From Pseudoalteromonas sp. '520P1 No. 423' (lineage in GTDB: Bacteria > Pseudomonadota > Gammaproteobacteria > Enterobacterales > Alteromonadaceae), in NCBI RefSeq assembly GCF_001269985.1, contig NZ_BBZB01000001.1, forward strand, positions 2,728,001 to 2,792,000: a stretch of DNA of 64,000 bases, in the 5' to 3' direction. Below, one piece after another: positions 48,661-58,670 of this stretch. The notes below the pieces were generated by a model. That model did not search any database. It was not told the origin of the DNA and saw nothing but the letters and a program-made list of their open reading frames with translations. The position numbers and the translations under genes are program-made. Each line of letters begins with the position of its first letter. Position 1 is the first letter of the stretch.

Positions 48661-48796
48661 GTTACAAGAACACTAAATAAACTTATTGCACCTCTGCATG
48701 TGATTTTAATAACTAATATTTAACTATTAATATCAACTTGAAGAATACATTCAACTTTGCCACCCAGTGGCCTTAATAGAAATGCGGAGCAGATCT

Positions 48797-49945
48797 ATGT
48801 ATCAATTAAATATCAATAATTTAAGCCACAGCGAGTTTTTAGAAAAATATTGGCAAAAAAAACCGTTATTAATCAAAGCTGGTTTTGAAAATTTCCAAGA
48901 TCCTATCTCAGTTGAAGAGCTTGCTGGTTTAGCTATGGAAGAGAATATAGAATCTCGCATCATTACCAACCAAGATGATAAATGGGATGCACATCATGGC
49001 CCATTTGAGGACTTCTCACTTTTAAAACCGACTCATTCTACTTTATTAGTTCAAGCAGTAGATCATTGGCATCCTGAAGCAGCGGAAATACTAGAAGCAT
49101 TTCGTTTTATTCCAAATTGGCGCATAGATGATCTGATGATCAGCTTTTCTAGTCCTAAAGGTGGCGTAGGACCACACCTAGATCAATATGATGTGTTTAT
49201 TATACAAGGTGAAGGTAAAAGGCACTGGCGTGTTGGAATGCCACAGCCAAAATTAAAAGAAGTGATCCCATGTAATAGCTTGCTTCAAATTGAAAACTTT
49301 GAAGCCTGTATCGATGTTGTATTAGAACCAGGTGATATATTATATATCCCACCAGGCTGTCCTCATGAAGGTTATGCTGTTGAAAATGCAATTAACTACT
49401 CTGTTGGTTTTAGAGCCCCTAATCAAACAGATATGCTATCTTCATTTGCTGATCATCTAATAGATAATGAACTAGGTAAAACACGTTACAGTGATCCTCA
49501 GCTACAATTAAGAGATTCTATAGGTGAAATTCAAGAAGATGAAGTTTCTAATATTCAAAACCTATTATTAGATGTCATCAAAGATAGAGAAGCCTTAAAA
49601 GCCTGGTTAGGTCGCACTATGTCAGAAGCGAAACATGAACTTGATGTCGCACCAATTGAAGGTAAGTATACTTGCGATGATATTATTGATTTGATCAACC
49701 AAGAAGATATTAACTTTGTTCGTATCGGTGGATTAAGAGCATTATATCAAGTAAATAAGGATTCAATCATTTTTAGCTATCAAGGAGAAAATACAATTTT
49801 CCCATTTGAGATGCTTCAAAGTATTCAATTACTAACAGATTATAGCTTTGTAACATCCGACCAGTTAAAAAGTTCAATTAATTTTTCACTGTTTATCGAA
49901 ACTTTGACTAAGATCATAAATGAGGGTTACTGGTACGTTGAATAA
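48797..49945 (+). CDS. roxA: Ribosomal protein uL16 arginine hydroxylase (RoxA/YcfD-like)
   Basis: An iron(II)- and 2-oxoglutarate-dependent JmjC-type oxygenase of 382 residues. The metal ligands are H127 and D129 (PHLDQYD) and H190 (GCPHEGYAV). The start NLSHSEFLEKYWQKKPLLIK is typical. YcfD hydroxylates an arginine of ribosomal protein uL16. I use the ATG at 48797, which has GGAG in front of it; a longer start is possible but unsupported. Confidence 0.92.
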   Translation: MYQLNINNLSHSEFLEKYWQKKPLLIKAGFENFQDPISVEELAGLAMEENIESRIITNQDDKWDAHHGPFEDFSLLKPTHSTLLVQAVDHWHPEAAEILEAFRFIPNWRIDDLMISFSSPKGGVGPHLDQYDVFIIQGEGKRHWRVGMPQPKLKEVIPCNSLLQIENFEACIDVVLEPGDILYIPPGCPHEGYAVENAINYSVGFRAPNQTDMLSSFADHLIDNELGKTRYSDPQLQLRDSIGEIQEDEVSNIQNLLLDVIKDREALKAWLGRTMSEAKHELDVAPIEGKYTCDDIIDLINQEDINFVRIGGLRALYQVNKDSIIFSYQGENTIFPFEMLQSIQLLTDYSFVTSDQLKSSINFSLFIETLTKIINEGYWYVE

Positions 49946-50052
49946 AGTTTAGACCTATACCCTAAATCAGAACTTAAAAGGCCGCAGAGTTTTTTCTGAT
50001 AAATGCTATTGCGAACTGTGCTGAATTTAGGGTCAAAAAATGGGGTTTCAAC

Positions 50053-50511
50053 ATGTCATATGAGCTACAACAAGTAAATTGGTTAAAAAACAGGGAACGC
50101 TTAAAAGCCTTAAGGGAAAAGGTTTTTGTATGTGAATATCATATTCCCAAACATATAGAGTTTGACCAGCTAGACCGAACATCTCAGCACATTGTACTTT
50201 TAAATGAACAAAATATCATTATCGCTTCTGCCAGACTATCTGAAGATGGCCTAATGAGCAGAGTTGCCGTACTGCCAGAGTTTAGAACTGAAGATATCTA
50301 TCAAAACTTATTTTCTTATTTAGTTTCAGTAGCAAAGGAGCAAGGTGCAACTGAAATGAGTTTTAATTGTATCCTACATGAAAAAGATAAATTTTTAAAA
50401 GCAGGCTTTTTTTCTAAAGGTCCCGTTTTTATGGAAGCAGGAATTGCAAGACAAAGATTATGCTGCCCAATAGAAAGCTTTACCACTTCGGAATTTAGTT
50501 TAGTTCATTAA
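50053..50511 (+). CDS. GNAT-family N-acetyltransferase
   Basis: A 152-residue GNAT protein with VFVCEYHIPKHIEFDQLD near the N-terminus, IIASARLSEDGLMSRVAVLPEFRTE covering the acetyl-CoA-binding strand, and FNCILHEKDKFLKAGF. The loop is a poor match to the usual RGxGxG/A motif. It resembles ElaA-like members. Substrate unknown. Monocistronic. Confidence 0.82.
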   Translation: MSYELQQVNWLKNRERLKALREKVFVCEYHIPKHIEFDQLDRTSQHIVLLNEQNIIIASARLSEDGLMSRVAVLPEFRTEDIYQNLFSYLVSVAKEQGATEMSFNCILHEKDKFLKAGFFSKGPVFMEAGIARQRLCCPIESFTTSEFSLVH

Positions 50512-50532
50512 ATATGCTTCATCTAAAAACAA

Positions 50533-50565
50533 AAAAACGAATATACTTTAGTATATTCGTTTTTG
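50533..50565. terminator. Bidirectional terminator, GNAT / DUF4826 genes
   Basis: AAAAACGAATATAC (50533-50546) and GTATATTCGTTTTT (50551-50564) pair around TTTA. T-runs occur on both strands between convergent genes. Confidence 0.88.
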
Positions 50566-50613
50566 TATATCTAAATTATTAAGATTGTAGCTAAAAATTT
50601 AGCAATTCAATCA

Positions 50614-51054
50614 TTATTCATTGCCCCAGAGGTCATCTTTTTCATAAAACTCATAGATACCTTGTGCACGATTAACTAACAAGTTAGCAAAATCGACTTG
50701 TGTTTTATCTCTTGCACCCGCTTTCATAATTTGTTCAGCTTTCATTTGCCATTGAAATGAAAAATAGCGGACCGCTTCACGAGCAGTTGGTGCAGCACTT
50801 ACTTCGATATGATCTGTTGGTAATTGACCAGATATAACCCAATATGTTTTACCGTTTTCTGATTTTATTTTCCAAACCGCAAAAAGCGGAGATAAATAGC
50901 GACTATCTTTTTCAATAATTGTTTTCGGCATGATACCTTTGCCAGCTAAATGCTTTTGTGCATTTTGAAAGGCTTCACGTTGCCATGCGATATTTTCTTC
51001 TTGCGTTAGCTCTCTACGTTGTTCTTGTTGTGGTTTTTGCTCTGTCTCTGACAT
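50614..51054 (-). CDS. DUF4826 family protein
   Basis: The 146-residue cytosolic protein has a glutamine- and glutamate-rich N-terminus. The core YLSPLFAVWKIKSENGKTYW, ISGQLPTDHIEVS and AREAVRYFSFQWQMKAEQI matches DUF4826 as I recall it. Function unknown. Monocistronic, upstream of a convergent terminator. Confidence 0.83.
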   Translation of the reverse strand: MSETEQKPQQEQRRELTQEENIAWQREAFQNAQKHLAGKGIMPKTIIEKDSRYLSPLFAVWKIKSENGKTYWVISGQLPTDHIEVSAAPTAREAVRYFSFQWQMKAEQIMKAGARDKTQVDFANLLVNRAQGIYEFYEKDDLWGNE

Positions 51055-51227
51055 GATTACTTCCTAAATATTATTCTTGTATATAAACCCTAAGGAATAT
51101 TTAATTAGTGAGCTCAGCTCTTATTTTTCATTACTCTATGTTGTAATGAGTCACTACGCAAGTATATATGTTCAATTTATCATTGACCGTTTAAAATATC
51201 AGCACTTACAATTCATAATCTGACTCT

Positions 51228-52460
51228 TTATTGGCCGAGTACTTTTGCCGGATCAATCCGACTTGCCTGCCATGCAGGATAAGCAGTTGCTAATACAGTC
51301 ATCACTAAAGTAATTGAAACAGTGATAGCAACATCAGTAAAATCCAATCTTGAGGGTAAAAATTCAACAAAATAAATGCCTGACAGTACATTTTTTCCTG
51401 TGAATTCACTATACCAATTAAAAATATCAGGTATATTCATTGCTAATAGCACACCAAGTAAGGTGCCAAAGAATATTCCACTCAAAGATTGCCCTAACCC
51501 TTGCAACATAAAGGTAGATATTATTGTGCTATCTTTTGCGCCCATGGTTTTTAATATGGCAATATCTGATTGTTTTTCTTTAACTTCCATTACTAAAGTG
51601 GAGACAATATTAAAACTTGCCACAGCAATAATAAGTAATACAACTAAGTAAACTATCGTGCGAACCATCTGAATATCTTGGTATAAATTACTGTGTTTTA
51701 TAAACCAACTACTCACATATACGTAATCATCTAACTGATAACCTAATGTCATAGATAATGCCTGAGCCGCAAAAACATCATCAATTTTTAATCTTAAACC
51801 TTTCGTTTCATCTTTCTCAAAGCCTAGTATTTCTTGTGTTTTAGATAAGTTAACCAAAGCTGTCATGCGATCAATCGGTCCGCCCATTTTAATAATGCCA
51901 ACTAACTCTAGTTTCATTTTTTTAGCTGCTTTTAATGAGTTAGCACCCGCATTAATTTGCGGGATCAATAAAGTAATTAAATCCCCTTTTTGTGCGCCGA
52001 TCTCTTCTGCTATTTGATTACCTAAAACAACCTGATTGTTAGCCAATGCAGTTAAGTCAAAGTTTTTAATATAATCTTGAACACCAGAAACACCGACTTC
52101 TAATTTAGGATCAATGCCCCTGACTTCAACAGCTTTTAGTTTGCCTTTAAACTGTGCCATGCCATTAAGCGCGATAAAAGGCGCACCAGCTATCACAGAG
52201 GTATGATCCTCTATCCTTTGAATTTTGTTTTTCCACTTTTTTATTGGTGCATTAGGTGCCTCGTACTCAATATGGGGGACAACATTAAGTAATCGGTTAA
52301 CCATATGATATTCAAAACCATTAATTACCGATAATGCAACTATCAAAACAGCTATGCCTAACCCTATGCCAATGCTTGAAGCTTTACCTATAAAACCAAT
52401 AAAACCATTTTCATGTTTAGCATGTCTAAATCTTTTACTTAAAAATAAACTAAATTTCAC
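51228..52460 (-). CDS. lolE: Lipoprotein-releasing ABC transporter permease LolE
   Basis: A 410-residue permease with one N-terminal helix, a large periplasmic domain (about 45-270), three C-terminal helices and the FtsX-type segment FNIVSTLVMEVKEKQSDIAILKTMGA. Ending YPAWQASRIDPAKVLGQ is typical. With LolC and LolD it extracts outer-membrane lipoproteins for LolA. It overlaps lolD by 4 nt and is the last gene of lolCDE. Confidence 0.92.
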   Translation of the reverse strand: MKFSLFLSKRFRHAKHENGFIGFIGKASSIGIGLGIAVLIVALSVINGFEYHMVNRLLNVVPHIEYEAPNAPIKKWKNKIQRIEDHTSVIAGAPFIALNGMAQFKGKLKAVEVRGIDPKLEVGVSGVQDYIKNFDLTALANNQVVLGNQIAEEIGAQKGDLITLLIPQINAGANSLKAAKKMKLELVGIIKMGGPIDRMTALVNLSKTQEILGFEKDETKGLRLKIDDVFAAQALSMTLGYQLDDYVYVSSWFIKHSNLYQDIQMVRTIVYLVVLLIIAVASFNIVSTLVMEVKEKQSDIAILKTMGAKDSTIISTFMLQGLGQSLSGIFFGTLLGVLLAMNIPDIFNWYSEFTGKNVLSGIYFVEFLPSRLDFTDVAITVSITLVMTVLATAYPAWQASRIDPAKVLGQ

Positions 52461-53149
52461 AGCGAACTCTTTTTAAGCGTTAAAATACCATCATCTAAAT
52501 AAGCCGTTTTACCTAATTTTGCTGCTAACTCTAAGTCATGAGTCACAACAACAAAACTTGTTTTGAGAGACTGATTTAACTCATTTATTAGATTGTAAAT
52601 TTTAAGTGCATTTTGCTTATCTAAATTCCCTGTTGGCTCATCTGCTAAAATAAGCGCGGGTTCACCCACTAAAGCACGTGCAATTGCTACCCTTTGCCTT
52701 TCACCACCAGAAAGCTCAGATGGTTTATGCTCAATACGATGACTTAACCCAACTTTATCAAGCATATCTTTTGCTTTTTCTTTTGCTTGCTTTGGCTTCA
52801 TTCCAGCAATCAACAATGGCATCGCAACATTTTCCAATGCATTAAATTCCATTAGCAAATGGTGAAATTGATAGATAAATCCTAAATTTTTATTTCTAAA
52901 TTCGGCTTGTTGCTTACGACTCAATTTTGCAACATCTTGATCTAATATCTTACTAGTCCCATCGGTCGCTACATCTAATGTGCCCAATATATGCAATAAG
53001 GTACTTTTTCCAGAACCTGAACTACCAACAATCGCTAATAATTCGCCTTGTTCTAATTCTAAGTTAACGCCTTTTAATACTTGTGTTTTATTTTTACCAT
53101 CTTGGTAAATTTTATTTATGTCCGTGCATTTTATTACTAAATTACTCAT
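52457..53149 (-). CDS. lolD: Lipoprotein-releasing ABC transporter ATPase LolD
   Basis: A 230-residue ABC ATPase with Walker A GSSGSGKST (42-50), the signature LSGGERQRVAIARAL and Walker B LILADEPTGNLD. HLLMEFNALENVAMPLLIAG carries the LolD-type coupling motif. It overlaps both neighbours by 4 to 8 nt. Confidence 0.96.
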   Translation of the reverse strand: MSNLVIKCTDINKIYQDGKNKTQVLKGVNLELEQGELLAIVGSSGSGKSTLLHILGTLDVATDGTSKILDQDVAKLSRKQQAEFRNKNLGFIYQFHHLLMEFNALENVAMPLLIAGMKPKQAKEKAKDMLDKVGLSHRIEHKPSELSGGERQRVAIARALVGEPALILADEPTGNLDKQNALKIYNLINELNQSLKTSFVVVTHDLELAAKLGKTAYLDDGILTLKKSSL

Positions 53150-54374
53150 ATCTTAAAACCTCTGCCGGACGAACACTCGCCGCCTTTATTGCTGGGTATA
53201 AAGTTGCCAAAAAACTCATAAATATACTGCCAAAAATAATATAACCTAACTGAGATACATCAAATAAGACTGGCAAGATTGCACCACCAAGTAAATTTAA
53301 TCCCACTAAGTCTAATATTTGATTAATATTGGCAGCAAAAGCAATACCTAAACCACCGCCGAGTAAAGCACCAAATAAGCCGTTATATAAACCTTGAATA
53401 ATAAATACCTGTTTTACACTATTTGGGGTTAAGCCTAATGTTTGTAATATCGCAACTTCAGATTGTTTTTCTGCCACCATCATGGTTAAAGCTGAAACAA
53501 TATTAAATACGGCAACAAGAATAATTAAGCCTAATAATAATGACATAATACGTTTTTCCATCGCCACAGCCGAAAATAACCCCCCTTGCGTTTTACGCCA
53601 ATCCGAAACTTCAAATTGATGAAAGGTATTTGAGTGCGTAAATAAAACATTATCAATTGTAAAAGGGTCTTTTAATTGCACTCGAATACTCGGCGCTTGC
53701 TTTTGTGATTTTGGAATTTTGAGCAGTCTTGATACCGATAAACCATGGCTGAATGCTAAACTTCTATCTATTTCAGAGCCTGTCGAATAAATAGCAACTA
53801 ATGTGAGCAGCCTCTGACTCGGTATTCGGCCCATAGGTGTATAACTTGGTGCCTTAGGCACGATAACTCTAATTTTATCACCTATATTTAATCCCAATCT
53901 AATCGCTTGATAACGGCTCATCGCTATAGTATATTTTTGATTAAACAATGCCTGCCAGCTACCCTGCTCTATACTGTCTTGAACTTGTTGAAGTTGCGCC
54001 TTGGCATAAATACCTTGCCAGATAACCCCTTGAATATTTTTATTTGTTTGTAGAATTGCCTCAGCTTCAATGTATTGTGATACAACTGATACGCGTTCAT
54101 CTTGTAATAGATTTTGTTTAATTTGATTAAAAGTAATCGATTTATCTTGTGATGGGTTTTCTTGAAACCTAAGTTCAATATGGGGTAATAAACCTAACAT
54201 ACTTTGTTTAAGTTTATTTTCAAATCCATTCATAACAGAAACAACGGTGATCAATGCCATTATTCCTAACGTAATGCCTGTAATAGAAAAAAACGAGATA
54301 AAGGAAATAAATGCATTGCCTTTCGCCGCACGGCTGTATCTAAGACCTATAAATAGGCTAACAGGTTGAAACAT
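53142..54374 (-). CDS. lolC: Lipoprotein-releasing ABC transporter permease LolC
   Basis: A 410-residue permease like LolE. It has the start MFQPVSLFIGLRYSRAAKGN, the GITLGIMALITVVSVMNGFE helix and the FNIVSALTMMVAEKQSEVAILQTLGL segment. LolC recruits LolA. I use the ATG at 54374; a TTG at 54383 has a better-spaced AGG and remains possible. First gene of the operon. Confidence 0.92.
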   Translation of the reverse strand: MFQPVSLFIGLRYSRAAKGNAFISFISFFSITGITLGIMALITVVSVMNGFENKLKQSMLGLLPHIELRFQENPSQDKSITFNQIKQNLLQDERVSVVSQYIEAEAILQTNKNIQGVIWQGIYAKAQLQQVQDSIEQGSWQALFNQKYTIAMSRYQAIRLGLNIGDKIRVIVPKAPSYTPMGRIPSQRLLTLVAIYSTGSEIDRSLAFSHGLSVSRLLKIPKSQKQAPSIRVQLKDPFTIDNVLFTHSNTFHQFEVSDWRKTQGGLFSAVAMEKRIMSLLLGLIILVAVFNIVSALTMMVAEKQSEVAILQTLGLTPNSVKQVFIIQGLYNGLFGALLGGGLGIAFAANINQILDLVGLNLLGGAILPVLFDVSQLGYIIFGSIFMSFLATLYPAIKAASVRPAEVLRYE

Positions 54375-54543
54375 AATGAACAAAAGTACCTAACAGCTAC
54401 GAAATATTATAGCGAGTTTAACATTAATCATGATTTTTAATGTAGCTTTGTTATTAAGAAGTTTGTAAAAATATGTTCTTTACTTGCCTAGACTTAATAA
54501 ATGGCTAATATATGTAAAAATTTCTACTAATGCTCAATCTCTT

Positions 54544-55128
54544 ATGTCACAAACAAAACTTGAAGAATTTAAACAATACTTTCAAATTGAAGAAGCTATT
54601 AAAGTCAATCTTGAAGCTGTCACCCCTGAGCAGGTACCTGAAAATTCATTAATATTAGAGCAAAGGATCCCACCTTTATTTATACTTGCAAATGAAGTTA
54701 ATGAACTTGAGCAAAGTGCACTCAGGCCGTTAAGACAATTAAGCGACGTTGCAGATGAATTAGCGGTATTTTTAAAAGCACAATCTAGAAAAATTGATTT
54801 GATCATGTCACATATTTTATCAACAGAGCATGAAACCGATGATAAACTTTTAACACACTCTTATGGCGGCGGCGGATTTACACTTAATACACAAGAAAAG
54901 TACGCCATAGGTCAAGACTTTTGCTGTAAACTATTTTTAGATTTCGATGCCGCTGCTGTATATTGTTTCGCTCAAGTTATTACAATACAAGAAGATAAAG
55001 AAGATGATTCGTTTAGGTATACTTTACTGTTCACTCAAGTAAGAGCATCTGATCAAGAATTATTAGTACGTGCAAGTTTGCATGCACAATCTCGGTTATT
55101 ACAACTTAAAGCAAAACATAAATTATAG
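54544..55128 (+). CDS. PilZ-like domain protein
   Basis: A 194-residue cytosolic protein. The C-terminal half (from about residue 95) has SYGGGGFTLNTQEKYAIGQ and strands like a PilZ barrel, and the N-terminal half is helical (LRPLRQLSDVADELAVFLKAQSRKIDLIM). The SYGGGG segment resembles the PilZ D/N-x-S-x-x-G motif, but the RxxxR motif is not clear. A cyclic-di-GMP role is therefore tentative. I start at MSQTKLEEF rather than 20 codons earlier. It precedes mfd. Confidence 0.6.
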   Translation: MSQTKLEEFKQYFQIEEAIKVNLEAVTPEQVPENSLILEQRIPPLFILANEVNELEQSALRPLRQLSDVADELAVFLKAQSRKIDLIMSHILSTEHETDDKLLTHSYGGGGFTLNTQEKYAIGQDFCCKLFLDFDAAAVYCFAQVITIQEDKEDDSFRYTLLFTQVRASDQELLVRASLHAQSRLLQLKAKHKL

Positions 55129-55196
55129 GCATCTTAGTCGCCTTTTTATATAAATATCAACAATACAAAATAAAAAGAGTTTGGAGTTTAAACTAA

Positions 55197-58100
55197 ATGG
55201 CATTAACGCAGTGGGCATCATTACCTTGGGTAAAATCTAATAAAGACAAAATTCAATGGGGGCAATTACAAGGCAGTGCATTAAGTTTAACCATATCTCA
55301 AGGTGTTAAAGACCATAAAGCCTTAGTTGTGCTAGTCACTCAAGATACACCTTCAGCATTAAAGTTAGAGTCTGAATTAAAGTTTTTACTCCCTGAACAA
55401 AATGTCATGATATTCCCTGACTGGGAAACGTTACCATATGATCATTTTTCACCTCACCAAGATATTATTTCAGACCGTTTAGCCAGCTTAAATAAACTCA
55501 AACAAACACAAAGCGGTGTTTTAATATTACCAGTAGCGACTTTAATGCTACGTACTTCGCCCCCTGAATTTATTTATGGTAGCACATTATTATTTAAAAC
55601 CGGACAAACATTAGATAGTCATAAATTAAGAAGTAATTTAGAAACGGCTGGTTATACAAATGTTCAGCAAGTAATGGAACACGGTGAATTTGCTGTTCGT
55701 GGTTCTATTGTCGATTTATTCCCAATGGGAAATCATACGCCGTTACGATTAGATTTATTTGATGATGAACTCGACAGCATCAAAGAATTTGATGTAGAAA
55801 CACAAAGATCTGGCACGGAAATACAATCAATTGAATTAATGCCAGCTCATGAATTTCCGACAAATGAAAAAGATATTGAACGCTTTAGAAGTCAATACAG
55901 AGAATTATTCGGTGCCAGTAAACAGCCTGAGTCTATTTATACTCAAGTAACTAAAGGCCAATATCCCGGTGGTATAGAATATTACATGCCATTATTTTTT
56001 GAAAAAATGGCGACCATATTTGATTACTTACCAACGAATGCTGTTTTAATGCATTTAGGTGATATTGAGCACAGTGCACAAGCATTTTATAAGGATGTTC
56101 AATCGCGTTTTGAAAATCGTAATGTAGATCCTTTAAGACCATTACTAGCTCCAAATTTTATATATCAACCTATTGAAGAATTGTATTCAAACATGGGCAA
56201 TTTTGCTCGTATTAACTTATCGCTTGCAAAATTAGGTACCAAAGCTGGCCACTTTAATTTACCGACATTAGCGCTGCCAAATGTACGTGTTGACCATCAA
56301 TTAAAAAATCCTTTTGATGCGATTTCTAAATATTTAATAGAACAAAAATCAGCTAAAGCACGTGTTTTATTTACCACAGAAAGTGAAGGCAGAAGAGAGT
56401 CACTACTCAGCTTATTTAAACCAGTTGCTATAAAGCTAAACTCTTTTGATAGTTTTAAAGACTTTGTTGACTCTAAAACCGACGTTGGTTTAATTGTCAG
56501 TCCACTAGAGCAAAGTGTTGTTTTAGATGGTAAACCAAAATTAAGCCTTATTACAGAACAAGAATTATTAGGCTTGAAAGTTTCTCAGAAGCGTCGACGT
56601 AAACATAAATATGAAGGCACAGCTGATGCCATCATTCGTAATTTAGCTGAATTGAAAATTGGCCAGCCGATTGTACATTTAGATCATGGCGTTGGTCGTT
56701 ATCAAGGGCTACAAACTCTTGATGCTGCAGGAGTTTTAGCTGAGTTTGTAACCATTACATATTTGAACGAAGCCAAATTATATGTGCCTGTCTCTGCTTT
56801 GCATATGCTTACACGCTATTCTGGCGGCGAAGACAAAAGTGCACCACTGCATAAGCTTGGTACAGATACTTGGGAAAAAGCCAAACGCAAAGCGGCTGAA
56901 AAAGTACGAGATGTTGCCGCAGAGTTACTTGATATTTATGCACAAAGACAAGCTAAACAAGGCAATATATTTAGAATTGATAAAGGTGCGTATGCACAAT
57001 TTTCAAACAGTTTTCCATTTGAAGAGACAGAAGATCAAAAAAATGCCATTGATGCCGTAATTGGCGATATGCAATCACCATTAGCAATGGATAGATTAGT
57101 ATGTGGAGATGTAGGCTTTGGTAAAACAGAAGTGGCAATGCGCGCAGCATTTGTTGCAGTAAATGATGGTAAACAGGTCGCTATTTTAGTGCCTACGACT
57201 TTATTAGCACAGCAACATTATGAAAACTTTAAAGATAGATTTGCTAACTTACCCATTGAAGTTGATGTGATTTCTCGGTTTAAATCAGCAAAAGAACAAA
57301 CTGAAATATTAGCTAAATTAGCTGATGGCCGTTTAGATATTTTAATTGGTACACATAAACTATTAAATCAAAGTATCAAATATAAAGACTTAGGTTTATT
57401 AATTGTTGATGAAGAACATAGGTTTGGCGTAAGACAAAAAGAAAAAATTAAGTCGCTGCGTGCCGATGTGGATATTTTAACACTGACAGCAACGCCAATT
57501 CCAAGAACGCTGAATATGGCAATGAGCGGTATGCGTGATTTATCTATCATATCCACGCCACCAGCAAAACGCTTAGCCGTTAAAACATTTGTACACCAGT
57601 CTGATCCGGCTGTTATTCGTGAGGCAGTCCTGCGTGAAATAAAACGTGGTGGGCAAGTTTATTATTTACATAATAATGTTGAAACAATCGCTAAAACAGC
57701 AGCAGATTTAGAAATATTATTACCTGAAGCAAATATTACGATTGCCCACGGACAAATGCGTGAACGTGAACTTGAGCGCTTGATGACTGATTTTTATCAT
57801 AATAAGTTTAATGTTTTAGTTTGTACCACAATTATTGAAACAGGTATCGATGTACCAAGTGCTAATACAATTATTATGGATCGTGCTGATAAACTTGGTT
57901 TAGCACAACTGCACCAATTACGTGGCCGTGTTGGCCGAAGCCATCATCAAGCCTACGCCTATTTAATGACACCTAATCAAAAAGTTATTTCAAAAGATGC
58001 TAAAAAACGTTTAGAAGCAATTAGTTCTCTAGAAACCTTAGGTGCAGGTTTTGCTCTTGCTAGCCATGATCTAGAAATACGTGGCGCCGGCGAACTATTA

Positions 58101-58670
58101 GGTGATGAGCAAAGTGGTCAAATTGAATCTGTTGGTTTTACGTTATTTATGGAGATGTTAGAGCAAGCCGTTGAATCACTAAAACAAGGTAAAGAACCGA
58201 CATTAGAAAATATTTTAGGCCAACAAACTGAAGTTGACTTAAAATTACCTGCATTATTACCTGATGATTATATTTTTGACGTTAATAGCCGTTTAAGCAT
58301 GTATAAACGCATCGCATCTAGTCAGAACTTTGATCAAGTTGACGATTTAAAAATTGAATTAATCGATAGATTTGGTTTATTACCCGACCCTGCTAAAAAC
58401 TTATTTGCTTTACAGCTATTAAAAATACGTGCCGCTAAATTAGGCATAAGTAAAATTGATGCAAATGCAAAAGGTGGTTCAATCGACTTTACCAAAGAAA
58501 CCAAAGTTGATCCTATGTTTATCATAGGGTTACTGCAATCAAATCCATCTAGGTATAAAATGGAAGGCGCGAGCAAATTGAAATTTATGATCCCGCAAGA
58601 AAAACCAAGTGAAAGACTGAAATTAATTAATGCCATGATGACTGATTTTGAGCAAAAGGTAACTAAATAA
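55197..58670 (+). CDS. mfd: Transcription-repair coupling factor
   Basis: Mfd releases RNA polymerase stalled at DNA lesions and recruits UvrA. The 1157-residue protein has the UvrB-like module (MEHGEFAVRGSIVDLFPMG), the RNA-polymerase-interacting domain (GQPIVHLDHGVGRYQGL), the helicase core (GDVGFGKTEVAMRAAF, VDEEHRFGVRQKEK, LTLTATPIPRTL) and the TRG region (RGRVGRSHHQAYAYLM). Its stop abuts the csiV ATG. Confidence 0.98.
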   Translation: MALTQWASLPWVKSNKDKIQWGQLQGSALSLTISQGVKDHKALVVLVTQDTPSALKLESELKFLLPEQNVMIFPDWETLPYDHFSPHQDIISDRLASLNKLKQTQSGVLILPVATLMLRTSPPEFIYGSTLLFKTGQTLDSHKLRSNLETAGYTNVQQVMEHGEFAVRGSIVDLFPMGNHTPLRLDLFDDELDSIKEFDVETQRSGTEIQSIELMPAHEFPTNEKDIERFRSQYRELFGASKQPESIYTQVTKGQYPGGIEYYMPLFFEKMATIFDYLPTNAVLMHLGDIEHSAQAFYKDVQSRFENRNVDPLRPLLAPNFIYQPIEELYSNMGNFARINLSLAKLGTKAGHFNLPTLALPNVRVDHQLKNPFDAISKYLIEQKSAKARVLFTTESEGRRESLLSLFKPVAIKLNSFDSFKDFVDSKTDVGLIVSPLEQSVVLDGKPKLSLITEQELLGLKVSQKRRRKHKYEGTADAIIRNLAELKIGQPIVHLDHGVGRYQGLQTLDAAGVLAEFVTITYLNEAKLYVPVSALHMLTRYSGGEDKSAPLHKLGTDTWEKAKRKAAEKVRDVAAELLDIYAQRQAKQGNIFRIDKGAYAQFSNSFPFEETEDQKNAIDAVIGDMQSPLAMDRLVCGDVGFGKTEVAMRAAFVAVNDGKQVAILVPTTLLAQQHYENFKDRFANLPIEVDVISRFKSAKEQTEILAKLADGRLDILIGTHKLLNQSIKYKDLGLLIVDEEHRFGVRQKEKIKSLRADVDILTLTATPIPRTLNMAMSGMRDLSIISTPPAKRLAVKTFVHQSDPAVIREAVLREIKRGGQVYYLHNNVETIAKTAADLEILLPEANITIAHGQMRERELERLMTDFYHNKFNVLVCTTIIETGIDVPSANTIIMDRADKLGLAQLHQLRGRVGRSHHQAYAYLMTPNQKVISKDAKKRLEAISSLETLGAGFALASHDLEIRGAGELLGDEQSGQIESVGFTLFMEMLEQAVESLKQGKEPTLENILGQQTEVDLKLPALLPDDYIFDVNSRLSMYKRIASSQNFDQVDDLKIELIDRFGLLPDPAKNLFALQLLKIRAAKLGISKIDANAKGGSIDFTKETKVDPMFIIGLLQSNPSRYKMEGASKLKFMIPQEKPSERLKLINAMMTDFEQKVTK

